Assembly: GCA_020853885.1 (NCBI GenBank)
Contig: JADYXZ010000019.1
Coordinates: 1 to 64,000 of the forward strand
DNA: 64,000 nt
Direction: 5' to 3'
Origin: Bradyrhizobiaceae bacterium
Lineage (GTDB): Bacteria; Pseudomonadota; Alphaproteobacteria; Rhizobiales; Xanthobacteraceae
Made by a program: the position numbers and the translations under genes
Notes under the pieces: generated by a model
What the model was told of the DNA's origin: nothing
Seen by the model: only the letters and a program-made list of their open reading frames with translations
The model's database searches: none
Shown: one piece after another, positions 52,993 to 60,333 of the stretch
How positions within the stretch are numbered: the stretch's first letter is position 1
Layout: each line of letters opens with the position of its first letter

Positions 52993-53958
52993 TCACCGGA
53001 GTTCAAGCGTTTTCGTAGAAGCCTTGGCCGGCGTTCGCTGGGTCGATCCCGCCGCTACCCACTGATGGCCGGGCACGCCGTGATAAAATCCGTTCGAAAA
53101 CGGGGCGCCCAGATTCAGCGCCTTGAGCTGCTCCAGACCCTCGGCCAGCGCGATGCGACGGTCGAGCACGGAACGGAAAATCGACGCGACGGCGACCATG
53201 TCGCACGAATGCGGGGAAAGGCGAAAGCGGGAAACCCCCATCGCGCGCAGATCGTCCAACTCATTGATAAGGTTCAAGTATTCGAAGGACAGGGTCTGAA
53301 TGCCGTTGACCGCGAGGAACGGCCGGTTGTCGAGGGTGCGCAGCTCCATCCCGTCGGGATCGTTCTCGCAAACGAACTGACAACTGTCCTTCGTCCGGCC
53401 GTGCGCACGGGCATGATAGCAGCGCGCCGACAATGCGAGCGAGATGCGCCCGAACGCCTGGACTTCGATCGTTGCGCCGACATTCGCCGCGCGCTCGCAC
53501 AGCACGCGGATCGCGGTCGCCGGAAGCTCCGCGGGCAGGCAGAAATTCCGCGCCCCCTTGCGGGCGAGAAAGGAGATCGTCCCCTCGTTGTAGGCATTCA
53601 CGAACGGCCCGACATGATGCGGCTTGCCGCTCAGATGCGCGAGCGACGAACCGTCATTCGCCTCGATGAGTGAATCCTGCAGTCCGCAGACGCTGTCCAC
53701 GACCTGACGGTCCAGCTTCAGCATGACTTCGGACAGCGTGGAATAGACGACGGTCTTCCCCGCCGCCTTCAGGCGCTCCGCCACTTCCTCAAAATACGGC
53801 TCGAAGAGGACGCTGCGCTTCGAACAGACGACTTCCCCGACATAGACCGTGTCGACCGGCGCTTGATCCGCGATGCGGAAATAGAAATCGCGCCAGGCTT
53901 CCGGCTGCCAGTTGAACAGGATCGGACCCAGGGAAATCGCAGCGCCGGAGCTCTCCAC
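52993..53958 (-). CDS. ubiV: O2-independent ubiquinone biosynthesis protein UbiV (U32 family)
   Basis: The 321-residue U32-family protein has the FeS-cysteine region RCYHARAHGRTKDSCQFVC, the GPILFNWQPEAWRDFYFR start and NAYNEGTISFLARKGARNFC. UbiV and UbiU form a complex with 4Fe-4S clusters that hydroxylates ubiquinone precursors without O2. The gene follows ubiU by three bases in the order T-U-V. This suggests the organism makes ubiquinone in anoxia, matching anaerobic respiration with aromatics. Confidence 0.92.
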   Translation of the reverse strand: MESSGAAISLGPILFNWQPEAWRDFYFRIADQAPVDTVYVGEVVCSKRSVLFEPYFEEVAERLKAAGKTVVYSTLSEVMLKLDRQVVDSVCGLQDSLIEANDGSSLAHLSGKPHHVGPFVNAYNEGTISFLARKGARNFCLPAELPATAIRVLCERAANVGATIEVQAFGRISLALSARCYHARAHGRTKDSCQFVCENDPDGMELRTLDNRPFLAVNGIQTLSFEYLNLINELDDLRAMGVSRFRLSPHSCDMVAVASIFRSVLDRRIALAEGLEQLKALNLGAPFSNGFYHGVPGHQWVAAGSTQRTPAKASTKTLELR

Positions 53959-53961
53959 CGC

Positions 53962-54996
53962 TCACCTCCACAACTTGCTTCGGAACGCCCCTTCCGTCTC
54001 CTTGCTGCCCTCTGTCAGCGCAAGAAGACTGGTGAGGCCCGGATCGCGGCCATCCAGGATGTCGTCGACCGCCTTGCGGAAAGCGGAGACGGCGGCCTTG
54101 ACATAGGCGCGGCTGCGCTGGCGGCCCTCGATCTTGAATGCCGTGACTCCGGCGCGCATTAGCTTCGGCAGCAACGCGGAAAGGTTGAGGCTGACCGGCT
54201 CCTCGAACGCGTAATATCCCTGCTGCTCCCTGACCCCGCACAGATAGCGGCCCTTGCAGATCGTCGGGTATCCGGCTTTCTCCCCCGGCGCGAAGCGGTC
54301 GATCGTGAAGCGATCGAGCTTGATGTTGAGGTTGCGCTCGGCATCCTCCTCGTAGCGGACGGACTCCGCCGGCGAGCACACGCCGTCCATGTTGGTGGAA
54401 ATGCCGGTGGCGTAGTTGGTCAGGCTGCACCGGCCCTCGGCCATCATGCCGATGTTTCCGAAGATGAACGCCTCGACCTCGCAGTCGATCTGCCCGTGAA
54501 TGCCCGCGATCTCCTCGACCGTCAGCATGCGCGGAAGCACGACGCGCTTGATGCCGAACTCCTTGCAATAGAAGCGGATCGCTTCCGGCGACGACGCGCC
54601 GGCCTGCACCGAGAGATGCAGCCGCAGCTGCGGGTGCGTTTGCGCGGCATAGTCGGCGACACCCATGTCCGCCACGATGACCGCGTCGACGCCCAGCCTG
54701 GCCGCCGTGTCGATTGCCTCGCGCCAGAGCTCGAAGCGGCCGGCGGGCGGGAACGTGTTGACGGCGAGCAGCACCTTCGCATTGCGCTCGTGCGCATAGG
54801 CGATCGCATCCGTGAGCTCGTTGACCGAGAAATTCAGGCCGGGGAAGTTCCTGGCGTTCGTCGCATTGCGAAAGCCGCAATAGACGGCATCGGCGCCGGC
54901 ATCGACCGCCGTTCGCAGGCCGGCGGGAGTCCCGGCCGGGCAGACCAGTTCCGGTCGAACATATCCGCCGTCGTTCGCTTCGTTCTCAGTATTCAT
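53962..54996 (-). CDS. ubiU: O2-independent ubiquinone biosynthesis protein UbiU (U32 family)
   Basis: The 344-residue protein has the U32 core (LVCPAGTPAGLRTAVDAGAD, VYCGFRNATNARNFPGLNF) and cysteines in EGRCSLTNY, DGVCSPAE, TICKGRYLCG. These provide the FeS cluster of UbiU. The ATG at 54996 lies inside the end of ubiT (11-bp overlap) and begins just before the conserved region; the frame is open further upstream without similarity. It acts with UbiV. Confidence 0.92.
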   Translation of the reverse strand: MNTENEANDGGYVRPELVCPAGTPAGLRTAVDAGADAVYCGFRNATNARNFPGLNFSVNELTDAIAYAHERNAKVLLAVNTFPPAGRFELWREAIDTAARLGVDAVIVADMGVADYAAQTHPQLRLHLSVQAGASSPEAIRFYCKEFGIKRVVLPRMLTVEEIAGIHGQIDCEVEAFIFGNIGMMAEGRCSLTNYATGISTNMDGVCSPAESVRYEEDAERNLNIKLDRFTIDRFAPGEKAGYPTICKGRYLCGVREQQGYYAFEEPVSLNLSALLPKLMRAGVTAFKIEGRQRSRAYVKAAVSAFRKAVDDILDGRDPGLTSLLALTEGSKETEGAFRSKLWR

Positions 54997-55531
54997 GGCG
55001 GCGGGATCCGCGGATGGTCCGCATTGCGGAGAGCGCAAGCGATGCCGGCCCCTGCAGCGGTCCAAGACCGCCCAGAATGGTTTCCACCAGATTTCCTTCC
55101 AGATCGTCCAGCGCATTGCGCAACGTCACGACGGCTTGCGTGTTGCCGGTCACGCGCAGATCGCGCGTGAAAAACAGTGCGTCGCCGTCCGCGTTGCCCT
55201 CGATCATGTCCAGCAGGTCGAAGAAGGTGCCGGCGATGCATGCATCGTGCCGCACACGTTCGTGGCGGCGGTAGGCTTTCAGGTGTGGCCGATTCGCATC
55301 GGGCCGGAGCAGGAGCACGAACGGAAGATCGACCGGATCGATGAGGAACCGCGTGTGGGTGTGCGCTTCCAGCCGCTCGAACAGCCCGGGATGCGATTGG
55401 GCGACATGGGTCGCGATCCGGGTGAGAATCGGCTGCAGCAGAAAGAGCGGAACCGGCGCGATGAGCCAGCGCGGAAGATCCTGCAGCCCCTGCGGAAGGG
55501 GCCAGCCGGGGTCGGTTCTGCTGACAGCCAT
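54986..55531 (-). CDS. ubiT: Ubiquinone biosynthesis accessory protein UbiT (SCP2 domain)
   Basis: The 181-residue SCP2-type lipid-binding protein has LFERLEAHTHTRFLIDPVDL and an SCP2 core around DACIAGTFFDLLDMIEGNAD with DALFFTRDLRVTGNTQ. It binds ubiquinone intermediates and helps UbiUV in the anaerobic route. It lies four bases after the hemerythrin-like gene and overlaps ubiU by 11 bp. The order is hemerythrin-ubiT-ubiU-ubiV. Confidence 0.88.
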   Translation of the reverse strand: MAVSRTDPGWPLPQGLQDLPRWLIAPVPLFLLQPILTRIATHVAQSHPGLFERLEAHTHTRFLIDPVDLPFVLLLRPDANRPHLKAYRRHERVRHDACIAGTFFDLLDMIEGNADGDALFFTRDLRVTGNTQAVVTLRNALDDLEGNLVETILGGLGPLQGPASLALSAMRTIRGSRRHEY

Positions 55532-55535
55532 CGGG

Positions 55536-55973
55536 TCACGCCCCGCTCGATGCTGCGATGGCCTGCGGTGGAGTGGCTGCCCCGTTCGTATTGATGAACA
55601 GGACCGCCATCTGATCCGTGTACAGGATATGTTTGCGAACCAGGACCGGAAACTTCACCCGCAACAGCGATTGCGTCTTGCGCCAGGAGCGATCGCTCAG
55701 CTCGCGCATCTGGTCGCACAGATCGAGCAGCGACTGATGTTCGTCGCGATGGCACCGGCACAACTGGCCGCCCGCGCGCTCCATGAGCGCCGCCTCGTTC
55801 TCGAAGTGATTCGTCATCAGCGACTTCAGCCGGGCGATGAAGAACTGGAATTGAAACGGCTCGCATTTGGCTGCGCGGAGCCATTGATCTGTGATTGCCG
55901 CATGCTCTGAATCGATCGCGGCATGTCCGAGGGCAGGGGTTTTCTGGACCCGGAGGCGCGGCATGGCAGGCAT
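55536..55973 (-). CDS. Hemerythrin-like protein heading the ubiTUV operon
   Basis: The product has 145 residues with hemerythrin ligands in AIDSEHAAI, NHFENEAALM (HxxxE), CHRDEHQSLL (HxxxH) and KHILYTDQM (HxxxxD). The start is probably the ATG at 55973; a second ATG lies at 55964. It ends four bases before ubiT, so it is probably co-translated. An oxygen- or NO-binding protein ahead of anaerobic quinone synthesis genes is unusual and suggests protection or sensing for UbiUV clusters. A perfect FNR box lies 125 bp upstream. Confidence 0.82.
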   Translation of the reverse strand: MPAMPRLRVQKTPALGHAAIDSEHAAITDQWLRAAKCEPFQFQFFIARLKSLMTNHFENEAALMERAGGQLCRCHRDEHQSLLDLCDQMRELSDRSWRKTQSLLRVKFPVLVRKHILYTDQMAVLFINTNGAATPPQAIAASSGA

Positions 55974-56333
55974 TATGGAGAGCCCTCTCGCTTTCGTTTG
56001 TTGACTGCTGCCGGCATGCCGGGACTTCCGACGGCTGCTGCGCCGCGTGCAGGTTCGGCAAGCCCATGCACGCAAACGCAAATCCGCGCTATGATCCTTG
56101 ATCAAGATCAAGGCCGGTTGACATCGTCCGCCGAGAGTGCGGCCAAATCGTCGATAGAGCGGGAGCAAGCCCGAGAGCGGCGAACTGACGGAAGTGGGCG
56201 TCTGACGGGCAAAATTCCGGTCTCGCCAGGCGAACATGCGGATAAGGGAGGGAGTGGCTATTCTGAAGTTAGAAAATTTCGTAGGGGTGCTGCGGGTTTA
56301 CGCCGGTCGGGTGATCGGGCGAGGCATGCGCTA
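55974..56333. promoter_or_regulatory. Divergent regulatory region between hemerythrin-ubiTUV and the Crp/Fnr gene
   Basis: These 360 bp hold no convincing gene, although frames stay open as in most GC-rich DNA. The only clear signal is the perfect FNR-type box at 56098-56111. The remaining 222 bp ahead of the Crp/Fnr gene form an unusually long leader, or the gene starts earlier than chosen. Confidence 0.5.
56098..56111. promoter_or_regulatory. Perfect FNR/FixK box
   Basis: TTGATCAAGATCAA matches the FNR consensus at all 10 half-site positions. It lies between the hemerythrin-ubiTUV operon and the Crp/Fnr-family gene, suggesting autoregulation and anaerobic induction of quinone synthesis. 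Confidence 0.85.
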
Positions 56334-57056
56334 ATGGTTTCGAAGCTCACGATCGGCGATCTGCAGATCATTTCGCGGACCGCCGTTTTTCGCGGCCTCA
56401 AGCCGGAAACCGTCGAGCACATCATCTCGCCGGCGGTGGGCGTCATGCTGAAGGAGCACGAGCCCCTGTTCCGGCAAGGCGAGCCCGCGACCGCATTTTT
56501 CATCATGCTCGACGGATGGGTGAAGCTCTATCGCATCACGCTCTCGGGCGAGGAAACGGTTATCCATGTCCTGACCAAGGGGGACAGCTTTGCCGAGGCG
56601 GTTGCGTTCACCGGCAACCGCTATCCCGCCACCGCCGAAGCGGTAAGCGACGCGCGCGTCGTCCGCATTCCGGCCGATCACATCGTCCGGTGCATCCGCG
56701 AGAGCCCGGATATTGCGCTGGCGATGATCGCTTCGACGTCGCAGCACCTGCACCATCTCGTTCAGCACGTCGAGCAGCTCAAGGCGCAAAGCGGCGTGCA
56801 GCGGGTTGCCGAGTTCCTCGTTTCGCTCGCGCCGGTCGATCAGGGACGCTACGAGATCTCGCTCCCTTACGACAAAGTCTTGATTGCTGCCCGCCTGGGT
56901 CTGAAGCCCGAATCGCTCTCTCGCGCGTTTGCCAAGCTCAGATCGGTCGGCGTGGCGGTTCACGCCGCACATGTCGAGATCAGCGATGTCGCCAAGCTGC
57001 GGCAGCTGGCGGCCGATACGCGCGCCTCGATCCGCGGCGCTCTGCGGAAACCCTAG
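56334..57056 (+). CDS. Crp/Fnr-family transcriptional regulator lacking FeS cysteines (FixK/DNR type)
   Basis: The 240-residue protein has a cyclic-nucleotide-type sensor domain (GVMLKEHEPLFRQGEPATAF, ITLSGEETVIHVLTKGDSF), a dimer helix near LHHLVQHVEQLKAQSG and a winged helix with LIAARLGLKPESLSRAFAKL. The ESLSR recognition helix carries the E..SR residues by which FNR-type proteins read TTGAT. Only one cysteine (VRCIRESP) is present, so it has no FNR-type cluster and is nearer FixK or DNR. The start is the ATG at 56334. It is the only obvious reader of the FNR-like boxes in this window. Confidence 0.88.
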   Translation: MVSKLTIGDLQIISRTAVFRGLKPETVEHIISPAVGVMLKEHEPLFRQGEPATAFFIMLDGWVKLYRITLSGEETVIHVLTKGDSFAEAVAFTGNRYPATAEAVSDARVVRIPADHIVRCIRESPDIALAMIASTSQHLHHLVQHVEQLKAQSGVQRVAEFLVSLAPVDQGRYEISLPYDKVLIAARLGLKPESLSRAFAKLRSVGVAVHAAHVEISDVAKLRQLAADTRASIRGALRKP

Positions 57057-57109
57057 GGCGCGATCGCGTCAGGCCGCAGCGGCCCGCCGATATTCAAATT
57101 CCACTGAGA

Positions 57110-57445
57110 TCAGTCCGGCTCGGCCATAAGCAGGCCAAGCTGGAGGCGCGCCTCCTCACTCAGACGGTCCGCTGTCCACGGCGGATCCCAGACGAGTTCG
57201 ACCCGGATCGATCTGGCGTCCGGAAACCGCCGCCGGAGCGCATCCTCGGCATCGTAGATGAGCAATTGCGTGACGGGGCATGATGGAGACGTTGGAGTGA
57301 TCGCCACTTCGATGGCACCGTCTTGCCATACGGCGCGACGCACGAGCCCGAGGTCGACGATGTTGAAACCCAGCTCGGGATCGATCACTGCTTTCAATGC
57401 TTGCAGAAGCTCTTCTGCGCACGTTGCGGTCGGCTCCTCGCTCAT
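57110..57445 (-). CDS. DUF59/MIP18-family metal-sulfur cluster assembly protein
   Basis: The 111-residue product has the DUF59 motifs VIDPELGFNIVDLGLV and ITPTSPSCPVTQLLIYD and ends in VWDPPWTADRLSEEARLQLG, as in SufT/PaaD-like proteins. These help assemble or transfer FeS clusters. The ATG at 57445 is preferred to an upstream in-frame codon because the family starts there. It stands alone on this strand, convergent with the Crp/Fnr gene. With so many FeS enzymes nearby it may serve their maturation. Confidence 0.85.
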   Translation of the reverse strand: MSEEPTATCAEELLQALKAVIDPELGFNIVDLGLVRRAVWQDGAIEVAITPTSPSCPVTQLLIYDAEDALRRRFPDARSIRVELVWDPPWTADRLSEEARLQLGLLMAEPD

Positions 57446-57586
57446 CCAGCACCTCTTCGGGCAGCGATCTTCGAGACAAACGAGGGCGGCAAACCGCTGA
57501 AGGGCCAACCGGGTCCTTCGAGCGCCACGGGTCGGCCTCCGCAAGCTCATATTTATTTATTTACGCGCCAACAAGGGGAGGGTGGC

Positions 57587-57600
57587 TTGATCTAAGTCAT
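57587..57600. promoter_or_regulatory. FNR/FixK-like box upstream of the RidA gene
   Basis: TTGATCTAAGTCAT matches the FNR half-sites at 8 of 10 and shares the TTGATCTAA core with the kor/had box. It lies in the 299-bp divergent gap (57446-57744), about 151 bp before the RidA ATG and 148 bp from the DUF59 start; no other feature is visible in the gap. Confidence 0.5.
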
Positions 57601-57744
57601 GACCGCCGATCGCCCTGAAAGAGATACTTTATTTGGAATTCATGGAGTCGTGCGGAATCGTCATCGGCCAATCCATGACGGGATGGTCGATGTGCGAGGC
57701 CGCGCATGCGTCGCAGCGACTACGAACGAGCGGAGCCTCTTTTC

Positions 57745-58149
57745 ATGACGATGCAGATCATCAGCCCGGATGGATGGGCGCCGCCGATCGGCTATTCCAA
57801 CGGGATATCCGTAGCCGCGGGGCGGATCGTGTTCATTGCCGGTCAGGTCGGTTGGGACAGCCAGCAGCGATTTGGCAGTGAAGAGCTCGCCCCGCAGTTC
57901 GAGCAGGCTCTGAGGAATGTGCTCGACATCCTCGCCGCGGCGGGCGGGAAGCCGGACCAGATCTGCAGGATGACCGCCTATTGCACGGACAAGCCGGCCT
58001 ATCTCGCCGCGCGGCCCGAGCTCGGGCGGATCTGGCGGCGTCTGATCGGCAAGCACTATCCCGTCATGACCATGGTCTTTGTGTCCGACCTTCTCGACTA
58101 TCCGGCGAAGATCGAGCTCGAGGCGACCGCGGTGGTTCCAGCGGGGTAA
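57745..58149 (+). CDS. RidA/YjgF-family protein
   Basis: The 134-residue RidA-fold protein has YSNGISVAAGRIVFIAGQVG, QFEQALRNVLDILAAAGGKP and a C-terminal KIELEATAVVP. The usual catalytic Arg of enamine deaminases would lie near the middle (ICRMTAYC). Members destroy reactive enamines or act in aromatic catabolic operons. The start is one of two ATGs at 57745 or 57751. It is followed 34 bp later by idi. Confidence 0.82.
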   Translation: MTMQIISPDGWAPPIGYSNGISVAAGRIVFIAGQVGWDSQQRFGSEELAPQFEQALRNVLDILAAAGGKPDQICRMTAYCTDKPAYLAARPELGRIWRRLIGKHYPVMTMVFVSDLLDYPAKIELEATAVVPAG

Positions 58150-58183
58150 CGGCAGGAACGGCAGGCATCGGAGCGGCGCTTCA

Positions 58184-58837
58184 ATGCAATCAAGAGCACA
58201 GCCGGACAGACGGCGCAGACGGACGGAAGCGCGCCGGACGCAGATCGATGTCGCGAACCGCCGCACGCTTTCGCATGAGCCGGGCGGGCGCCGGACGCGG
58301 GTCGATACCACGCACGACTACGTCATCCTGGTGGATCGAACCGACCGCGAGATCGGCATCATGCAGAAGATCGATGCCCACCGCCTCGGGCGGTGCCACC
58401 GGGCAATCTCCGTTCTCATCCGGGATGCGGCGGGAAGGCTGCTGCTGCAGCAACGGGCCGCCGGCAAATATCATTCGGGCGGGCTGTGGTCGAATACGTG
58501 CTGCAGTCATCCTCTTCCCGGCGAAGAAACGCTGTATGCGGCCACGAGAAGACTGGGAGAGGAAATGGGGATCGCCGCCAGCCTCAGCCCCTTATTCTCG
58601 ATGAAATACCGCGCACGTGTGTCGGATCAGTTCATCGAAAGCGAGATCGTGCATGTGTTCGGCGGAACTTCCGACGAACCGCCCAATCCGAATGCGTCGG
58701 AAGTCGAGGGCTGGCGCTGGATGACGCTTGCGGAGATCAAGCGCAGCATTCTCGAGCGGCCGCAGGCGTACACGGTCTGGTTCAGAAGATTTATCGAAGA
58801 GTATGAAGAAGAAATCGAAAGTTTCGCGTCGGCCTGA
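58184..58837 (+). CDS. idi: Isopentenyl-diphosphate delta-isomerase, type I
   Basis: The 217-residue Nudix-fold enzyme has RCHRAISVLIRD, catalytic Cys in WSNTCCSHP, a Nudix-like ATRRLGEEMGI and catalytic Glu in FIESEIVHVF. The first about 45 residues are arginine-rich and probably not part of the fold. It interconverts IPP and DMAPP for isoprenoid synthesis. Being near ubiTUV and under an FNR-like box suggests supply of the quinone side chain in anoxia. Confidence 0.9.
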   Translation: MQSRAQPDRRRRRTEARRTQIDVANRRTLSHEPGGRRTRVDTTHDYVILVDRTDREIGIMQKIDAHRLGRCHRAISVLIRDAAGRLLLQQRAAGKYHSGGLWSNTCCSHPLPGEETLYAATRRLGEEMGIAASLSPLFSMKYRARVSDQFIESEIVHVFGGTSDEPPNPNASEVEGWRWMTLAEIKRSILERPQAYTVWFRRFIEEYEEEIESFASA

Positions 58838-58882
58838 CGCAGGATCCCATGCGCTGCGCGCGCATCGTCGGATTGGCCGCCA

Positions 58883-59347
58883 TCAGCGATTTTCCGCAGC
58901 CGCCTTCACTGCCTCGACGATCTTCACATAGCCGGTGCAGCGGCACAGATTGCCGGAAAGGGCGCTGCGGATTTCATCCTCGTCCGGGTTCGGATTCCGA
59001 CGCAGCAGGGCCTCGGCGGCCGCGATCATGCCCGGTGTGCAGAAGCCGCACTGGGCGCCCAGCTTCTCGTGGAACTGCTGTTGCAGCGCGCTCATGCGCC
59101 CGCCTTTGGCGAGTCCCTCGACGGTCTCGATCCGCCGCTCCTGCATCTGCACCGCGAGCGTCGAGCAGGCGAGCCGCGGCTGGTCGTCCACGAGCACCGT
59201 GCAGGCGCCGCACTCGCCGCCGTCGCAGCCCTGCTTGGTGCCGGTGAGGCCGACCACCTCGCGCAGATAATCCAGCAGCAGCATGCCGTCGGGCACCAGG
59301 TCTTCGCGCATGCGGCCGTTCACGGTCAGGGTGAGAATGGATTTCAT
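58883..59347 (-). CDS. hcrC: 4-hydroxybenzoyl-CoA reductase gamma subunit ([2Fe-2S])
   Basis: The 154-residue subunit has the plant-type [2Fe-2S] motif KQGCDGGECGACTVLV plus RLACST, and the second cluster in CGFCTPGM and CRCTG. It transfers electrons between ferredoxin and the molybdenum site. The ATG at 59347 lies five bases after the hcrB stop. The order on this strand is hcrA-hcrB-hcrC. It is called hcr rather than xanthine dehydrogenase because of the HcrB insertion listed next. Confidence 0.9.
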   Translation of the reverse strand: MKSILTLTVNGRMREDLVPDGMLLLDYLREVVGLTGTKQGCDGGECGACTVLVDDQPRLACSTLAVQMQERRIETVEGLAKGGRMSALQQQFHEKLGAQCGFCTPGMIAAAEALLRRNPNPDEDEIRSALSGNLCRCTGYVKIVEAVKAAAENR

Positions 59348-59352
59348 CGGCT

Positions 59353-60333
59353 TCACGCGATGCTCCCGGCCCACAGGCGATCCACCAGCTGCCGGGCCAT
59401 GGCCTGCATGGCGCGCCGGCGGTATTTCGGCCCCGTGACCGTGGTGCGCAGTAGGTTCGACTTCTTGCGCAGGGCGAGGGCGAGGGCCGCGGCGGCATCC
59501 TTGTCCCAGGCGCGGCCGATCAGGCTGCTTGTATCCGCGAGGAGCGGCGCCGAATTGGTGCCGGTGATCGCCACCTTGAGGTCGCCGATCGCGTCGCCGT
59601 TGCGCCGGAGCGCCACTGCGACGCCGGCGAGCGGAAAGTCGATGGCGTCGCGGATGCGTGCCTTGGCATAGGCGGCACGCCGCCCGCCCGGCGGCGGCAG
59701 CACCACGGCCGCGAGCGCCTCGCCGGGCTCGAGCGCCAGATGCCCGGCGCCGTCCTCACGATAGAGATCAGCGACCTTGATGCGGCGCGCGCCGCCGGGT
59801 CCCGCCAGCACCGCCTCGGCGTCGAGCACCATCAGGACGGGCGCCACGTCGCCGTGATAGGTGGCGTAGCAGCGGTCGCTCTTCACCACGACATGGCACT
59901 TGTCGCCGCGATATTTCAGGCACCAGCCGTTGCCCTCGCGCCACCATTCGCTCTGGTTGTAGAAGACGCAGCGTGTGTCCTGGCACAGATTGCCGCCGAG
60001 CGTCGCCGCCGTGCGGTGCGTGGGGCCGGCGACGGCCAGCGCCGCCTCGGCCACGGTCGGATAGCCGGCGAGGATATCGGGGTGGCGCGCAAGCCCGGCG
60101 AGCGTCACCGCCGCGCCGATCCACAGCGCGTCGCCCTCGCGGCGGACGGCGGCGAGGTCGGCGATCGCGGTAAGGTCGATCAGGTCCGTGGGCTCGCCCA
60201 GGCCGCGCCGGAGATTAACCAGGAGATCGGTGCCGCCGGCCACGAAGCGCGCGTCCGCCGCGCCTGCCTTGAGCCGCACCGCTTCCTCCAGCGTCGCCGG
60301 GCGGTGGCAGCGGAAGTCGGGCAGCAGGTTCAT
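59353..60333 (-). CDS. hcrB: 4-hydroxybenzoyl-CoA reductase beta subunit (FAD, extra [4Fe-4S])
   Basis: The 326-residue FAD subunit has [17 protein letters not shown] and [15 protein letters not shown]. An insertion brings cysteines C122, C138, C146 and C155, the ligands of the extra [4Fe-4S] cluster unique to 4-hydroxybenzoyl-CoA reductase. This distinguishes it from ordinary xanthine-oxidase-type FAD subunits and from CO dehydrogenase. It overlaps hcrA by four bases. Confidence 0.93.
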   Translation of the reverse strand: MNLLPDFRCHRPATLEEAVRLKAGAADARFVAGGTDLLVNLRRGLGEPTDLIDLTAIADLAAVRREGDALWIGAAVTLAGLARHPDILAGYPTVAEAALAVAGPTHRTAATLGGNLCQDTRCVFYNQSEWWREGNGWCLKYRGDKCHVVVKSDRCYATYHGDVAPVLMVLDAEAVLAGPGGARRIKVADLYREDGAGHLALEPGEALAAVVLPPPGGRRAAYAKARIRDAIDFPLAGVAVALRRNGDAIGDLKVAITGTNSAPLLADTSSLIGRAWDKDAAAALALALRKKSNLLRTTVTGPKYRRRAMQAMARQLVDRLWAGSIA

